DNA of 64,000 nt from the NCBI RefSeq assembly GCF_031453995.1, contig NZ_JAVDPZ010000021.1, forward strand, positions 5,962 to 69,961, written 5' to 3'. The notes below the pieces were generated by a model. That model was not told the origin of the DNA, ran no database searches, and saw only the letters and a list, made by a program, of their open reading frames with translations. Made by a program: the position numbers and the translations under genes. Source of the stretch: Nitrobacter vulgaris. Its GTDB lineage: Bacteria > Pseudomonadota > Alphaproteobacteria > Rhizobiales > Xanthobacteraceae. Positions 46,101 through 54,181 of this stretch are shown in pieces (the stretch's first letter is position 1; each line of letters opens with the position of its first letter).

Positions 46101-46303
46101 TGTTCCTCGATCAGGCGCGTGACGCTGTTATAAAGGTTCTCCGGCGAGGCGCCGGGATACACGGTCGCGACCGAGATCGAAGGCGGCGCGATGATCGGAT
46201 ACTGCGCGATGCCCAGGAATGGAATCGAAATCGTGCCGATCAAACAGATGAACAGCGCGACGACCCACGCGAAGATCGGCCGGTCGATGAAGAAAGCCGG
46301 CAT
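43142..46303 (-). CDS. RND efflux transporter, HAE1 family inner-membrane pump
   Basis: 1053 residues, the usual length for AcrB/MexB-type proton-driven exporters. Features: N-terminal FIDRPIFAWVVALFICLIG, periplasmic domains, the proton-relay Asp pair in GILVDDAIVVVENVERI in TM4, PMAFFPGSVGIIYRQFSVTV, and a second half with TIIGLAAKDAILIVEFAKDL in TM10. It starts 3 bases after its membrane-fusion partner, so both are in one operon. No outer-membrane channel gene or local regulator is adjacent. The substrate is unknown. Confidence 0.96.
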   Translation of the reverse strand: MPAFFIDRPIFAWVVALFICLIGTISIPFLGIAQYPIIAPPSISVATVYPGASPENLYNSVTRLIEEQLNGATGILNFESTSDSLGQVEITAFFVPGTSTALASVDVQNRIKRIEARLPAAVLKEGILVQEASSAVLQIITLRSTDGSLDEVGLGDFMTRNIIGEIRRIPGVGRATLFSTERSLRVWLDPEKLVGYDLTSEDVTKAIAAQNAQVASGSVGGPPSRDGQKTAALVLVKGQLTTPEEFGSILLRANRDGSAVRLRDVARVEVGGMDYRFTTRLNGKPTAGLSVLLAPGANALATASAVEAKMKELSKFFPANIAYGIPYNITPVVEASIEKVVHTLIEAVVLVFLVMFLFLQNIRYTIIPTIVVPVALLGTCSVLLIAGYSINMLTMFGMVLAIGILVDDAIVVVENVERIMAEEGLPPKEAARKAMSQITSAIVGITLVLMAVFVPMAFFPGSVGIIYRQFSVTVVSAIAFSALMALSLSPALCATLLKPVEAGHAHARKGLFGWFNRALESVRGRYVSTVGWSLRRTGRLMLIYAVLVGALVWAFVRLPAGFLPVDDQGFITTDVQTPADSSHGRTETAVEAVEKYLAKRPGVQDVTFLTGFAYSGQGMNTAQAFITLKDWSERPEKDSAANIVADANRDLLSLRDAKITALQPPPIDNLGNSSGFSFRLQDRGQKGYPALLQATAQLIAEANASPILQNVYVEGLPSAGQVNLTIDREKASALGVTFEDINDTMSTNLGSTYVNDFPNRGRMQRVIVQSDRDGRTTAQDILNYNVKNSSGGLVPFSSFSSIEWSKGPTQVVGFNYYPSMRITGEARAGFTSGDAIAEMERLADRLPRGFGYEWTGQSLQEKLSGSQAPFLLALSALVVFLCLAALYESWTIPLAVLLTVPLGICGAVLAATTRGLANDVYFTVGLVTIIGLAAKDAILIVEFAKDLRAQGKPLIEATMEACALRFRPILMTGLAFVSGVLPMVVASGAGGASQQALGTSVMGGMIAVVVLALLMVPVFFVVVMRILGRDKSGLEPVGEPEIHGPPAPLHPAE

Positions 46304-46306
46304 GCG

Positions 46307-47515
46307 TTACCGCCGCGCGGACGCTGTCTCGCCCGCCAGCGCTCCGGTCTCCCGCGAAGCATCGGCTTCCGTCCACATCACGGCGCTGACCTTGTCGCCC
46401 ACCGTGAACTTCTGGAAGCCTTCCACCACAACACGGTCGCCCGCCTTCAGCCCGTGGCTCACCATGGAGTGACCGTGTTGGACGGCAGCCGTCCGGATCG
46501 GACGCACGATGACGCGACCGTCGTCTCTGACGACATAGACCTCGCTGCCGCCGCTGGCGTCGCGCTGCACCGCCTGTTGCGGAACGGCGATGGCATCGCT
46601 GTCGACGCCCTGCTCCAGCAGCACGCGAACGTACATGCCTGGCAGCAACTCGCGCTTCGGATTCGTAAATTCGCCGCGCAGCGTCACCTGACCGGTCGAG
46701 GCATCGACCTTAGCTTCAGAAAACAGGAACTTTCCGGGCACCGGGTAGAGCGTTCCATCGTCGAGCACGAGGCGGACCTTTGCAGCGCCCGGTGCGATGC
46801 GCTCCAGTTCGCCGGTCTCGAATGCACGACGCAGATTATTTAGCTCCGACACTGACTGGGTGAAGTCGGCATAAATCGTGTCGAGTTGCTGCACGGTCGC
46901 GAGGCTTGCCGCATCGTTCTGAATAACAAGCGCACCCTCCGTCACCTGAGCCGCGCCGACCACGCCGTCGATCGGCGCACGAATGGTGGTGTAATCAAGA
47001 TGGAGCCGTGCTCGCGCCAAGTCCGCCTTGCGGCCAGCGACATCCGCCGCTGCCTGACGCATGTTAGCGATCGCCCTCTCGTTTTCGGCCTCTGAGGTGG
47101 CATGGCGGGCGGTCAGTTTCTCGATACGCCTCGCATGATGCGATGCCTGCTCGAATACGGCATTAGCCTTTGCCAGCGACGCCTCCGCGGCCTGCACTTC
47201 GACCGCGAACGGCTCCGGATCGATCTGATACAGCGAGGCGCCCGCCTTCACTTCACTGCCCTGCCGAAACAGCCGCTTGGTAATAATGCCGGAAACCCGT
47301 GGGCGTACTTCTGCAACCCGTAACGGCGAGATGCGGCCCGGCAGTTCGCGAACGATCGCATGCGGTTTCGGAACCACCGTGACGACGCTGACTTCGGGGA
47401 TAACCGCTTTCACCGAAGCTTCGGCCGTAGCGGGCTCATCACAGCCGCCAAGGAGCGGCGACAATCCGGCGAGCAAAATAGCCACCAACGTCAGACGTGA
47501 ATTGAATCTTGGCAT
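46307..47515 (-). CDS. RND efflux periplasmic adaptor (membrane fusion protein)
   Basis: 402 residues from the ATG at 47515. A lipoprotein signal ends LSPLLGGC (Cys about residue 25). The adaptor domains follow: beta-barrel/lipoyl start (ELPGRISPLRVAEVRPRVSG), alpha-hairpin (AEASLAKANAVFEQASHHAR; IANMRQAAADVAGRKADLAR), lipoyl end TIRAPIDGVVGAAQVTEGA and the membrane-proximal domain (VYVVRDDGRVIVRPIRTAAV). The HAE1 pump gene follows after three bases. GAGG lies about 12 bases upstream of the start. The long upstream region contains a palindrome that may be a regulator site. Confidence 0.94.
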   Translation of the reverse strand: MPRFNSRLTLVAILLAGLSPLLGGCDEPATAEASVKAVIPEVSVVTVVPKPHAIVRELPGRISPLRVAEVRPRVSGIITKRLFRQGSEVKAGASLYQIDPEPFAVEVQAAEASLAKANAVFEQASHHARRIEKLTARHATSEAENERAIANMRQAAADVAGRKADLARARLHLDYTTIRAPIDGVVGAAQVTEGALVIQNDAASLATVQQLDTIYADFTQSVSELNNLRRAFETGELERIAPGAAKVRLVLDDGTLYPVPGKFLFSEAKVDASTGQVTLRGEFTNPKRELLPGMYVRVLLEQGVDSDAIAVPQQAVQRDASGGSEVYVVRDDGRVIVRPIRTAAVQHGHSMVSHGLKAGDRVVVEGFQKFTVGDKVSAVMWTEADASRETGALAGETASARR

Positions 47516-48111
47516 TGGAACTTGGAAACCTCGTATTCGCAAAGTGAAATACGAATCCGCAGCCCGCGAAGCGCTATGCTTCGCAGCCTGATGCGCGAAT
47601 CCGTATCAATATCCCCTGAAGCAGGTTAGACGAGAACGACTGCGACGCAATAAGATTTGTTGGCGGCGCAATGTCACATGACACTATCGGTTTGAGATCA
47701 CTCCGATTTCTCGGATTCAAACAGTCGTGATCAGGTTCCATTCGAATTGAAAGAAAATGGTAACGCGCGTGCGTTCCGAGCGTGTCGTTTGATCGCCACG
47801 AGGCGAAGCACAAAGATTGACCAGAGCAGCAATGTCTTTCGGCACGAGACAGACGAGCCGCGAGATAACGAAGGCTATCTCATCGAGTCGGGTCGGTCCG
47901 CACAGTTGAACCCGCGACGCGCGTCTAAGCCTCACAGTAGTCTGCACGACGTCTTCGACACAAAAGAAACGCAACGATTGAAAGCTCTTGGTGCTGCAAA
48001 ACAGCGACGACAAAATAGTTGGAAGAGCTATTTTTTGCCGGCGACACCGTGCCATAATGCAGCTTGTCTCGACTTCTTCGCCTCTCCTCGATGGGTTAAG
48101 CAAGTTCGCTC
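47516..48111. other. Divergent promoter region, efflux operon and MotA-like gene
   Basis: 596 bases between two divergent operons. Near the efflux start are the palindrome at 47566-47584 and a repeated CGAATCCG (about 47552 and 47596). The middle is AT-rich near 47640-47760. Open frames on both strands here (for example 47717-48103 minus) look like chance frames with no domain resemblance. Confidence 0.5.
47566..47584. promoter_or_regulatory. Palindrome upstream of the RND efflux operon
   Basis: GCGAAGC (47566-47572) and GCTTCGC (47578-47584) are exact inverse copies with 5 bases between, 50-70 bases upstream of the adaptor start, flanked by repeated CGAATCCG. It could be a repressor site; the regulator is not next door. 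Confidence 0.35.
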
Positions 48112-49185
48112 ATGGCGCAAGGCACCGCTCCCCGCTCCGCACCGGAGATCGAACCGACCAAGCTGGCGCCGCCCCGGATATTTCTGGTGCGCATGGTCGT
48201 GTTCATTGTGCTGTGCGCGCTGGTACTGATCGTTCTTTACAAGCAGACCGTTTCCGCCTTCTTCGCCAACCCCAGTCTCAACGCGCTGATCGTAGGCGTG
48301 CTGACGATCGGAATCGTTTTTGCATTCCGGCAGGTGATCCGACTCTATCTGGAAGTCGCATGGGTCAACAATTTCCGCGTCGCCAATCCGGGCCGGGCCA
48401 CTGACCGGAGGCCGCGACTGCTGGCTCCGATGGCCGCGATTCTCGGCGGCGAACGCACCGGGCGGATGTCGATCTCCCAGCAGACGATGCGGCATCTGCT
48501 CGATTCCATCGCCACCCGGCTCGACGAAGCCCGCGACATCTCCCGCTACATGATGGGTCTGTTGGTCTTCCTGGGCCTGCTCGGCACGTTCTGGGGCTTG
48601 ATCGAAACTGTCGGCTCCGTCGGCAAGGTGATAGACGGCCTGAAGATCGGCGGCGACACCGGGTCCATGTTCGAGACGCTGAAAGAAGGTCTCGCTGCGC
48701 CGCTCGGCGGCATGGGCATTTCGTTTTCGTCGTCGCTGTTCGGCCTCGCCGGATCGCTGATTCTCGGCTTTCTCGATCTGCAATCCAGTCAAGCGCAGAA
48801 CCGCTTCTATACCGACCTTGAGGACTGGCTCGCTACCACCGTTCGCGAATATAGCGGCGAGGCCCGGGCTGATCCGGCCGCCGAAATAAAAGCTGCGATT
48901 GAACGGCTTCGCGTCACCGTCGAGAAGACGGGATCCGGCCATGAGACCACCTCCGCAATGGCGAGCCTTGCAGAAGCCATTCAGGGTCTCGTCAGCCATA
49001 TGCGGACCGAACAGCAGTTGGTTCGCGAATGGGCGGACGAACAGGGCGAGCAAAACCGCGAGATCAAAAAGCTGCTTCAGTACCTCGCACAGCCGCCGGA
49101 TGACGACCAGCTGACCGTCCCGTTTACCCCGACCGCCGCTTCGCGGCCGGCGCCTTCCTCCGCAGAGGGAGGGGCACAATCTTAA
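48112..49185 (+). CDS. MotA/TolQ/ExbB-type proton channel protein (non-Tol)
   Basis: 357 residues with four membrane segments: about 25-45 (MVVFIVLCALVLIVLYKQ), 60-80 (NALIVGVLTIGIVFAFRQV), 145-165 (YMMGLLVFLGLLGTFWGLI) and 200-225 (GISFSSSLFGLAGSLILGF). The last two form the MotA/ExbB channel domain. A helical, charged C-terminal tail follows (EAIQGLVSHMRTEQQLVREW; EQNREIKKLLQYL). It pairs with the downstream MotB-like gene (10-base gap) as a proton-driven stator or energy transducer separate from TolQR and flagella. The energised process is unknown. Confidence 0.85.
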   Translation: MAQGTAPRSAPEIEPTKLAPPRIFLVRMVVFIVLCALVLIVLYKQTVSAFFANPSLNALIVGVLTIGIVFAFRQVIRLYLEVAWVNNFRVANPGRATDRRPRLLAPMAAILGGERTGRMSISQQTMRHLLDSIATRLDEARDISRYMMGLLVFLGLLGTFWGLIETVGSVGKVIDGLKIGGDTGSMFETLKEGLAAPLGGMGISFSSSLFGLAGSLILGFLDLQSSQAQNRFYTDLEDWLATTVREYSGEARADPAAEIKAAIERLRVTVEKTGSGHETTSAMASLAEAIQGLVSHMRTEQQLVREWADEQGEQNREIKKLLQYLAQPPDDDQLTVPFTPTAASRPAPSSAEGGAQS

Positions 49186-49195
49186 GAGAAACATC

Positions 49196-50224
49196 ATGGC
49201 CCTAGCACGCGGGCGCCGGAACGAGAGCGGATTCAACTACTGGCCAGGATTCGTTGATGCCCTCTCGACGCTGGTGCTCGCGATCGTTTTCCTGCTGTCT
49301 GTGTTTCTGGTGGTGCAGTTCTTCCTGTCGCAGGAAGTCTCGGGCAAGGACAAGGCACTGGAGCAACTCAATGCCAGGATCGCTCAATTGACCGATCTGC
49401 TGTCGCTGGAAAAGCTCGGCAAGGTCAGCCTCGGCGACGAGGTCAGCCAGTTGCGTGCGGGTCTCGTATCGGCCGAAGCCGAGCGCGATCGGATCAAGGG
49501 ACTTTATGAGGGCCTCGCCGGCGCGGGTAACGATGCCGCGGGCCGCAACAGCCAATTGAACAAGGCGCTGGATTCCGAAAAGCAGCTTTCGGCTCGCGCG
49601 CTGGCGCAGGTCGAGGTGCTGACACAACAGATCAGCGCGCTGCGCCGACAACTGGCGGCGCTGGAGAACGCACTCGACGTCTCCGAGAAAAAAGACAAAG
49701 AGTCGCAGAACCGCATCGCCGATCTCGGCCAACGGCTGAACGTCGCGCTGGCAAAGCGAGTGCAGGAGCTGTCTCGCTACCGTTCGGAATTTTTCGGACG
49801 CTTGCGTGCCATTCTCGGCAACCGGCCGGATATTCGAATTGTCGGCGACCGTTTTGTTTTCCAGTCAGAGGTCTTTTTCGATACTGCGCAGGCGACGCTT
49901 CTGTCGGAAGGAAAATCCGAACTCGATAAGGTTGCCGGCGCGCTGACCGATCTCGACAAACAGATCCCAAGCGAGATCGCCTGGGTGCTGCGCGTGGACG
50001 GCCACACCGACGTCAGGCCCATCAACAGCCCGGTCTTCAAGTCGAACTGGGACTTGTCGGCGGCGCGCGCGATCTCGGTGGTGCAGTATCTGGTATCGCT
50101 CGGCGTGCCGCCGCAACGTCTGGTCGCTGCGGGCTTCGGCGAGTTCCAGCCGCTCGATCCCGGCGCGACGGAAGACGCCTTCAAGCGCAACCGCCGTATC
50201 GAACTGAAGCTCACCGAGCGGTGA
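49196..50224 (+). CDS. MotB/OmpA-type peptidoglycan-binding protein with coiled coil
   Basis: 342 residues. One membrane segment (about 22-42, ALSTLVLAIVFLLSVFLVVQ) is preceded by Asp21 in FVDALST, the position of the proton-carrying Asp of MotB-like partners. A long coiled coil (about 50-190) and a C-terminal OmpA-like peptidoglycan domain (RVDGHTDVRPINS, DLSAARAISVVQYLVSLGVP, FGEFQPLDPG) follow. It forms a two-gene stator unit with the MotA-like gene upstream. It differs from tolR/pal by joining both functions in one chain. Confidence 0.87.
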   Translation: MALARGRRNESGFNYWPGFVDALSTLVLAIVFLLSVFLVVQFFLSQEVSGKDKALEQLNARIAQLTDLLSLEKLGKVSLGDEVSQLRAGLVSAEAERDRIKGLYEGLAGAGNDAAGRNSQLNKALDSEKQLSARALAQVEVLTQQISALRRQLAALENALDVSEKKDKESQNRIADLGQRLNVALAKRVQELSRYRSEFFGRLRAILGNRPDIRIVGDRFVFQSEVFFDTAQATLLSEGKSELDKVAGALTDLDKQIPSEIAWVLRVDGHTDVRPINSPVFKSNWDLSAARAISVVQYLVSLGVPPQRLVAAGFGEFQPLDPGATEDAFKRNRRIELKLTER

Positions 50225-50267
50225 GAGTATGATCCCGAAAGGTGGAGCTCCGATTGTCGGGGAAATC

Positions 50268-50729
50268 ATGCCCAAACAAGAAACCGAGTCGTTCAAACTC
50301 AGACCCTACGCGCCAGCCGACGAAGACGCCACGATCGCTTTGTGGCAGGCGACGTGGCAACAAACCTACCCCGCGATCGATTTCGCGGCACGCGTGCCGT
50401 GGTGGCGCGAACGCTGGCGCAACGAGCTTGTACCCAACGCCGAAATCATTGTTGCCGAACAATCCGGAGAGCTGGCAGGTTTCATCACCATCGATGCAGC
50501 GGGCTATCTCGACCAGCTCGTGGTCGCACCCGAGCACTGGGGCGGCGATATTGCAAACGCCCTGATGGACGAGACGAAACGGCTATCGCCGGCGGGAATT
50601 ACGTTGCTGGTCAACTCCGACAACGGCCGCGCCATCCGCTTCTACGCGCGCAACGGATTCGTCCACGCGGGCGACGATGTCAATCCAACGTCGGGACGGC
50701 TGGTCAACCGTATGGAATGGAAACCGTGA
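50268..50729 (+). CDS. GNAT family N-acetyltransferase
   Basis: 153 residues from the ATG at 50268; the frame is open to 50229. The GNAT core is visible: FKLRPYAPADEDATIALWQ at the start, ELAGFITIDAAGYLDQLVVA (strand 4), then PEHWGGDIANALMDETKR (acetyl-CoA loop, imperfect Q/RxxGxG/A) and LVNSDNGRAIRFYARNGFVH at the C-terminus. The acceptor substrate is unknown. It follows the MotB-like gene by 43 bases and may be co-transcribed with it. Confidence 0.88.
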   Translation: MPKQETESFKLRPYAPADEDATIALWQATWQQTYPAIDFAARVPWWRERWRNELVPNAEIIVAEQSGELAGFITIDAAGYLDQLVVAPEHWGGDIANALMDETKRLSPAGITLLVNSDNGRAIRFYARNGFVHAGDDVNPTSGRLVNRMEWKP

Positions 50730-50774
50730 CGCCCGTATTTGAGTCGCCGTGGCCGGGCATGACGCAGCATTGCG

Positions 50775-52661
50775 TCACACACCCTCGAACTGCAGCCGCG
50801 CCAGGCGCGCATACAGTCCATTGGCGGCGACTAGCGAGGCGTGCGTGCCCTGCTCCACGATCCGTCCCTGATCCATGACCATGATCCGGTCGCATGACAG
50901 CACGGTAGCGAGACGATGCGCGATCACCAGCGTGGTGCGGTGCTTCATCAGTTCTTCCAGCGCGGTCTGCACCAGGGTCTCGGATTCGGCGTCGAGCGAC
51001 GACGTCGCCTCATCCAGCAGCAAGAGAGGCGCGTCGCGCAGGATTGCGCGGGCGATGGCGATACGCTGGCGTTGTCCGCCGGACAGCGTCACGCCGCGTT
51101 CGCCGAGCAGCGCCTCGAAGCCACCGGGCAACCGGCAGATGAACTCCGTGGCATGGGCCAGCTCGGCGGCACGCTCGACCTCGGCATCGGACGCATCCGG
51201 CCGACCGAAGCGGATATTCTCGCGGGCGGACGCGGCAAAGATCACCGATTCCTGCGGCACCAGCGCGATGCGGGCACGAACCTCGCGTGGATCGGCGGTG
51301 CGCAGCGGAACGCCATCGAACGAGATGGTGCCGGCGGCGGGATCGTAGAACCGCAGCAGCAGGTGAAATATTGTACTTTTTCCTGCGCCTGACGGGCCGA
51401 CGATGGCAACCTTCTCACCGGCCTTCACGGCAAGCGAGACACCGTCCAGCACCTTGACCTGCGGGCGCGACGGATATGCGAAGCTGACGTTGTCCAGCGT
51501 GACATCGCCGCGCGCCGGCGCCGGCAGAGCGCGCGGTGATGGCGGCGCCGCGATCACTGGCTTGACGCGAAGCAACTCGAAGAGGCGCTCGGCCGCACCG
51601 GATGCGGCGGCGACCTCGCCCCAGACTTCACTGAGTTGCCCGAGACCGGTCGCGGCGAACGCGGCATACAGCACGAACTGGCCGAGGCGGCCCGGTGTCA
51701 TGTCGCCACTCAGCACGTCGCGCGAACCGATCCAGAGGATCAGGACCACGCTGGTGAAAACGATGAAGATGATGATCGCGGTCAGCACGGCACGGGCGCG
51801 CGCCGAATTGCGCGCCGCCAGATAGGCCTGCTCGACTTCGCCGCCGAAACGGACATCGGCGAGCCGCTCGTTGGTATAGGCCTGCACCGTCCTGATTCCG
51901 CCGACCAGTTCGGAGGCATAGGCCGTGGCTTCCGCGAGATTATCCTGCGCGCTCCGCGACAGGCGGCGCACCCAGCGTCCGAATGCGACCAGCGGCAGGA
52001 CGATCAGCGGGATAGCCGCCAGCACCAGGCCGGACAGGCGCGGGCTGGTGATCACCATCATCGAGGCCGCGCCGAGGAACAGCACGACGTTGCGTAACGC
52101 GACCGATATCGAGGAACCGACCGCGGACTTGATCTGGGTTGTATCGGCCGTCAGCCGCGAGACCAGTTCGCCGCTGCGGGCGGTGTCGAAAAACACCGGC
52201 GACAGCGAGATCAGGTGGGCGAACACGTCGCGCCTCAGATCGGAGACGATGCGCTCGCCGGTGGTGGTCACCAAAAAATAACGCGCCGCGCTGGCGCCGG
52301 CGAGGACGGCGACAACACCGATCATCATGGTGAAGTAGCTGTTGATCATCGCGACGCCTTCGGACGTGAAGCCGAAGTCGATGATCCGGCGCACTGCGAG
52401 CGGCACGACCAGCGTCGTCAGCGCGGCGACGACCAAGGCGACAAGCGCAAGCAGCGCCCGACCGCGGTAGCGGGCGATATAAGGCAAGAGCGCGAGAAGC
52501 GGGCGCAACCGAGTGCCGCCGCGTGCGCCGGCGTCCGGCGGCGAGGCCTGATCCGCCATGACAGGTGCGACCGGCTCGGGTCCAGCCTTTGAGGGACCGT
52601 CGAGCGGCAGGGTGACCGCCGCGGATTTCGAGGTATTTTCACGCACTTCTACCGGACTCAT
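50775..52661 (-). CDS. ABC exporter, fused permease and ATPase (MsbA-like)
   Basis: 628 residues. A hydrophilic N-terminus (about 50 residues) precedes a six-helix type I exporter domain (about 60-350). The nucleotide-binding domain has Walker A GPSGAGKSTIF (about 420), the signature LSGGQRQRIAIARAIL, Walker B LLLLDEATSSLD and the H-loop VIAHRLATVL. Substrates of this group include lipids, drugs and peptides. It probably forms a homodimer. It is divergent from rpmE, as in other alphaproteobacteria as far as I recall. Confidence 0.93.
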   Translation of the reverse strand: MSPVEVRENTSKSAAVTLPLDGPSKAGPEPVAPVMADQASPPDAGARGGTRLRPLLALLPYIARYRGRALLALVALVVAALTTLVVPLAVRRIIDFGFTSEGVAMINSYFTMMIGVVAVLAGASAARYFLVTTTGERIVSDLRRDVFAHLISLSPVFFDTARSGELVSRLTADTTQIKSAVGSSISVALRNVVLFLGAASMMVITSPRLSGLVLAAIPLIVLPLVAFGRWVRRLSRSAQDNLAEATAYASELVGGIRTVQAYTNERLADVRFGGEVEQAYLAARNSARARAVLTAIIIFIVFTSVVLILWIGSRDVLSGDMTPGRLGQFVLYAAFAATGLGQLSEVWGEVAAASGAAERLFELLRVKPVIAAPPSPRALPAPARGDVTLDNVSFAYPSRPQVKVLDGVSLAVKAGEKVAIVGPSGAGKSTIFHLLLRFYDPAAGTISFDGVPLRTADPREVRARIALVPQESVIFAASARENIRFGRPDASDAEVERAAELAHATEFICRLPGGFEALLGERGVTLSGGQRQRIAIARAILRDAPLLLLDEATSSLDAESETLVQTALEELMKHRTTLVIAHRLATVLSCDRIMVMDQGRIVEQGTHASLVAANGLYARLARLQFEGV

Positions 52662-52809
52662 CGCCTGACCACGCTATTGCTGATAAGGCAACCTAATATG
52701 CCCCCCCGCGCACGCTGGCAAATGCACAGGCGCGCTTGTCCGTCAAACCTTGGTGCGATATAGAGCGGACCAAATCCGCCCAAAACCATCCGCCCTGCAA
52801 GGACACGTC

Positions 52810-53037
52810 ATGAAAGCCGAAATTCACCCGGATTATCATACAATTAAGGTCGTGATGACCGATGGAACAGAGTACCTGACCCGTTCCACCTGGGGCAAGG
52901 ACGGCGATACGCTGAACCTCGACATCGATTCCAAGTCGCATCCAGCATGGACCGGTGGTTCCCAACAGATTCTCGACCGCGGCGGCCGCGTCTCCCGGTT
53001 CCAGAAAAAATTCTCGGGCTTTCTCAAGAAGGACTGA
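52810..53037 (+). CDS. rpmE: 50S ribosomal protein L31
   Basis: 75 residues beginning MKAEIHPDYHTIKVVMTDGT and containing HPAWTGGSQQILDRGGRVSR with the L31 signature and a C-terminal FSGFLKKD tail. No cysteines are present, so this is the zinc-free (C-minus) form with a normal N-terminus. The frame extends 20 codons upstream, but the ATG at 52810 is the family start. A T-tailed hairpin follows at 53109-53130. Confidence 0.97.
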   Translation: MKAEIHPDYHTIKVVMTDGTEYLTRSTWGKDGDTLNLDIDSKSHPAWTGGSQQILDRGGRVSRFQKKFSGFLKKD

Positions 53038-53061
53038 GTTTAAAACTCAATCCGAGATCGC

Positions 53062-53160
53062 GTCATTGCGAGGCGCATCACGCCGGAACAATCCGGACGT
53101 TCTGAGGAGACCGCTTAGCGGGTCTTTTATCGGCTGGCCGGTCAGCCGGCTCGCATGACA
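53062..53160. repeat. Degenerate dispersed repeat after rpmE, family C
   Basis: GTCATTGCGAG near the start and CTCGCATGAC near the end pair with one bulged base. GCGAGGCG and AACAATCCGGA follow the order of a repeat common in Bradyrhizobium-like genomes (GTCATTGCGAG..AGCAATCC). The middle also holds a terminator-like stem. Tentative. Confidence 0.35.
53109..53130 (+). terminator. Possible terminator of rpmE
   Basis: AGACCGCT and AGCGGGTCT form a stem with one bulge, followed by TTTTAT, about 70 bases past the rpmE stop. The stem is short but T-rich sequence follows. Confidence 0.45.
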
Positions 53161-53270
53161 TCGGAAATGAGCGTTCCATCAAAAGGTGAAGCGCTCTCCT
53201 TGCGCTACGCCTTCAAAAAAACATGCGGCACGACGGCCGAGACCATCCCGTTGCGACTTTCTCGGTAGGG

Positions 53271-53792
53271 TTAGCCGGTCTGGCGCTCGAATGCTTCCCT
53301 GAGACGGTCGAGTTGCGACACCAGCGGATTACCGGCCGTCCCATGCTCTACAGGCGGCGCATGGATGGTGGTATCGAGGCGCCGTACCCGCGCCTGCAAA
53401 TTCATCGACCGCTCGATCAGATCCTGCAACTGCCACGGCAATTTTGCGATCATGTCCTGCGCACCGGGATCCGCCGCCGACAGCTTGACCCTGGTCTTTT
53501 CGCGATTGGCCTGTGCCAGCGTCATCTCGCCTTCCTTCACGGCGCGATGCAGCAAGAGCCACGAAGCGAGTTGCATCAACCGAGTGGTGAGCCTCATGCT
53601 TTCGGTGGCGTAGGTCAGGCTGACTGAACGTTCGAGCGATTTCGCCTCGGTGCGGCCATCACCATCGAGATAGGCAGCGGTTTCCTCGACCAGATCCATG
53701 CCTTCCCGGAACAAGGCGGTGAATACGGAAGAACCGGCGAGATGTTCGCTGAACTGGACAAGACCGCTGTCGCCTGCCGATGGATCGAACAT
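53271..53792 (-). CDS. rcdA: DUF1465 protein, RcdA-like (CtrA degradation adaptor family)
   Basis: 173 residues, mostly helical: AYLDGDGRTEAKSLERSVSL, YATESMRLTTRLMQLASWLL, EMTLAQANREKTRVKLSA and LQDLIERSMNLQARVRRLDT. This matches the DUF1465 family. Its Caulobacter member, RcdA, delivers CtrA and other substrates to ClpXP as part of a PopA/CpdR adaptor hierarchy. Orthology is inferred from family and length. The gene converges with rpmE and is preceded by a 389-base gap before the next supported frame. Confidence 0.85.
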   Translation of the reverse strand: MFDPSAGDSGLVQFSEHLAGSSVFTALFREGMDLVEETAAYLDGDGRTEAKSLERSVSLTYATESMRLTTRLMQLASWLLLHRAVKEGEMTLAQANREKTRVKLSAADPGAQDMIAKLPWQLQDLIERSMNLQARVRRLDTTIHAPPVEHGTAGNPLVSQLDRLREAFERQTG

Positions 53793-54181
53793 GGTTCACG
53801 CCTCACGCAGTGTCCGCAAGTGAAATCCGGTTACCGCAAGAAAATTCATTAAATCAATAACTTACGTACACCCTGATCGACGGCCGGTATCCATTTTGCG
53901 AATACACCTTTGGCCGCCCGCCGGCTTCTTCGCGCCGACTTATGATGAACAAATCATTGCGCGCCGCGGAGCGGGAGTCCAGCGCCAGATATCGGCAAGG
54001 ATTAATAAGGGTTAATATTCAAGGCGACATTGCGAGGATAACGCCAAGCAAAATGACGCAGTAATAAGATGACGCAGGCAAAAAAAAGAGCCGCCGTTTC
54101 CGGCGGCCTGAAGTTGATAACAGGGAGGCGTCAAACAGAGTGGACAGGAAGCCACTCGGTGTCCAATGAAGGACATTTCAG
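53793..54181. other. Upstream region of rcdA
   Basis: 389 bases. It contains AT-rich sequence near 53830-54060, where the rcdA promoter should lie, and a strong terminator (54080-54107) for the transcript arriving from the DUF1192 side. Spaced TTAA half-sites at 54002 and 54012 are six bases apart and do not fit the CtrA seven-base spacing. No gene is seen. Confidence 0.5.
54080..54107 (-). terminator. Rho-independent terminator downstream of DUF1192
   Basis: GCCGCCG (54090-54096) and CGGCGGC (54101-54107) form an exact 7-bp stem with a TTTC loop. On the minus strand it is followed by CTC and then eight T. It ends the DUF1192 transcript. Confidence 0.85.

Noticed and set aside
45278..46843. 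521-codon open frame on the plus strand opposite the RND pump and adaptor
   Set aside because: Arg/His-rich antisense translation with no recognisable motif, crossing two well-supported genes.
47717..48103. 128-codon minus-strand frame in the divergent region before the MotA-like gene
   Set aside because: No family resemblance or ribosome site, and it occupies the expected promoter region of two operons.
48112..50224. Zorya-type defence system suggested by a MotA/MotB-like pair
   Set aside because: The next genes are a GNAT acetyltransferase and an ABC exporter; no zorC, zorD or zorE-like helicase or nuclease is present.
54002..54015. CtrA-type TTAA half-sites upstream of rcdA
   Set aside because: The spacing is six rather than seven bases and the second half lacks the TTAAC extension.
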